From Shewanella benthica KT99 (GTDB lineage: Bacteria > Pseudomonadota > Gammaproteobacteria > Enterobacterales > Shewanellaceae): DNA of 64,000 nt. The notes below the pieces were generated by a model. The model was not told the DNA's origin. It saw only the letters and a program-made list of their open reading frames with translations, and did not search any database. Location of the stretch: assembly GCF_000172075.1 (NCBI RefSeq), contig NZ_ABIC01000017.1, forward strand, positions 1 to 64,000, in the 5' to 3' direction. Below are positions 62,940 to 64,000 of the stretch, one piece after another (within the stretch, counting starts at the first letter, position 1; each line of letters begins with the position of its first letter). A program made the position numbers and the translations under genes.

Positions 62940-64000
62940 ATGAAAATTATCACCGTAATAATTTGGCTCTTTTTAATCGCTTTACCCTCAAGTGCTGATG
63001 CCGCCTGGGTTGTGGTCAAAGGTCAGGCAAATATTGTCGACGGTAACATAAGCAAAGCCAGGGAAGATGCCATAGAACAGGCATTGACCTATGCCGCACT
63101 CAAAAATGGTGCCAATTTCACCAGCAGCCAAAGAGTCCGCAACGGACAACTGGTGCAAGATAGCTTTTCGCTAACAAACCAGGCCCAAGCCAGCAGAATC
63201 GAATTAGTCAACGAGCTCATTGACGACGAAAAGCTAACCGTCATGCTCCGAGTCGATGTCATGCAATCACCAGGCTCACAATGTGATAGCCAGCAGCTAA
63301 AAGCCGCAATACTGGTGCCTCAGTTTTTGATTCAGGACAGGGCTCAATTACGCTACGGCAATCTCGGGTATTTTGAGAAAGACCTGTCCCAGCGACTCGG
63401 TGATGCACTGGAAGCCCAGTCACTGACCAGTTTTGTTCATATCCACGCCAACGAGCGTTTAGATGTTGAACAGCAACTCGTCGATATACGCGGCTATCGT
63501 CTACCCAGTTGGCTCAGCGAAATCACCGATAGCCAATATGTACTCCTGCCTGAGATTATCGATATATCGACCGATCCAGCCGAAAGCCAGATGCTAGGCC
63601 TATGGCACAGTGATCCCATTCGTCAATTCCGTATCAGGCTTTCCTTATACCATGGCATCAGTGGAGAACAGATATGGAGCGATTCATACACCACCTCCTC
63701 TCCCTGGGAGTTTGAACGCCAAGAAACCGTCCCCTCAAATCACCAAAGGTTCTGGGCTTCAGCCTACGGCAAGAGTATCGATAAGGTATTAGCCAATGTA
63801 GTTGCAGACATAGATAGCACATTGAGTTGCCGGCCGGTATTAGGGCAAGTCGTCGCCAGACAGCATGACAGAGTCATTTTAAACCTGGGTCGACGCCACG
63901 GCATCAGAGTCGGTGATAAGTTTCAGTTAATACTGCAACAAAACATCAACGACCGTTTCGATAGAATGCGTGTCATCGCAGGGAAAAGCCGTGCAGAAAT
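62940..64000 (+). CDS. flgT: Flagellar H-ring/T-ring protein FlgT, cut by window end
   Basis: FlgT is a periplasmic protein that builds the H-ring and helps seat the stator-binding T-ring in Vibrio polar flagella. The visible 353 codons start with a Sec signal peptide (about 1-22, ending SADA), then the FlgT N-terminal domain (KGQANIVDGNISKAREDAIE), a middle domain (AAILVPQFLIQDRAQL) and the beginning of the C-terminal domain (VLGQVVARQHDRVILNLGRR). The frame is open to 64000. ATG at 62940; the 3' end lies outside the window. Confidence 0.9.
   Translation, partial: MKIITVIIWLFLIALPSSADAAWVVVKGQANIVDGNISKAREDAIEQALTYAALKNGANFTSSQRVRNGQLVQDSFSLTNQAQASRIELVNELIDDEKLTVMLRVDVMQSPGSQCDSQQLKAAILVPQFLIQDRAQLRYGNLGYFEKDLSQRLGDALEAQSLTSFVHIHANERLDVEQQLVDIRGYRLPSWLSEITDSQYVLLPEIIDISTDPAESQMLGLWHSDPIRQFRIRLSLYHGISGEQIWSDSYTTSSPWEFERQETVPSNHQRFWASAYGKSIDKVLANVVADIDSTLSCRPVLGQVVARQHDRVILNLGRRHGIRVGDKFQLILQQNINDRFDRMRVIAGKSRAE

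Overview
The window is an almost uninterrupted polar-flagellum and chemotaxis island from a gammaproteobacterium. Gene order, the FlrA/FlrB/FlrC regulators, FlhF/FlhG, ParC/ParP, FlgO/FlgP/FlgT and two tandem flagellins all fit Shewanella (Alteromonadales). Species cannot be fixed from sequence alone. The large flagellins (481 residues) and the many small intergenic repeats suggest a marine Shewanella rather than S. oneidensis.

Layout. 1-6691 is a flank: an RfaH-like antiterminator, a POT peptide transporter, a small four-helix-bundle (23S-IVP-type) protein, an RssB-like response regulator with a degenerate phosphatase domain, and an MlaA-like protein, separated by repeat-rich spacers. 6692-19514 (minus strand) is flhA-flhF-flhG-fliA-cheY-cheZ-cheA-cheB-(unknown)-parC-parP-cheW-fipA. 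An ATP-grasp ligase gene sits at 19821-20798. 21030-34697 carries fliE-F-G-H-I-J and fliK-L-M-N-O-P-Q-R-flhB. 34951-39070 holds the regulators flrA, flrB and flrC. 39359-47362 is the filament region: flgL, two flagellin genes (one frameshifted), flaG, an IS200-like insertion, fliD, a FliT-like gene and fliS. 47375-57322 holds flgB-C-D-E and flgF-G-H-I-J-K. 57641-62493 holds cheR, cheV, flgA, flgM, flgN, flgP and flgO. A flgT gene runs off the right edge.

Regulation is readable in the DNA. I find sigma-54 type -24/-12 boxes upstream of flgB, flgF, fliE, fliK, flhA, flrB and flgO, and sigma-28 boxes upstream of flgM and the first flagellin. This matches the FlrA to FlrBC/sigma-54 to FliA hierarchy, with FlgM as anti-sigma-28. 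FlhF, FlhG and FipA set flagellar position and number. ParC and ParP place the chemoreceptor array at the same pole, and CheA carries a triplicated acidic linker motif that may be its ParP-binding region.

The least expected content is between genes. Heptamer repeats (CTAGGAAC type and TAAGCYG type) lie just 3' of stop codons at seven loci. There are also a GACGGAT heptamer array, inverted REP pairs, a dispersed 36-bp repeat, degenerate duplicates of the flgE 3' end, and a hairpin-rich element between cheR and flgB. No CRISPR array, rRNA gene or complete tRNA gene was seen.
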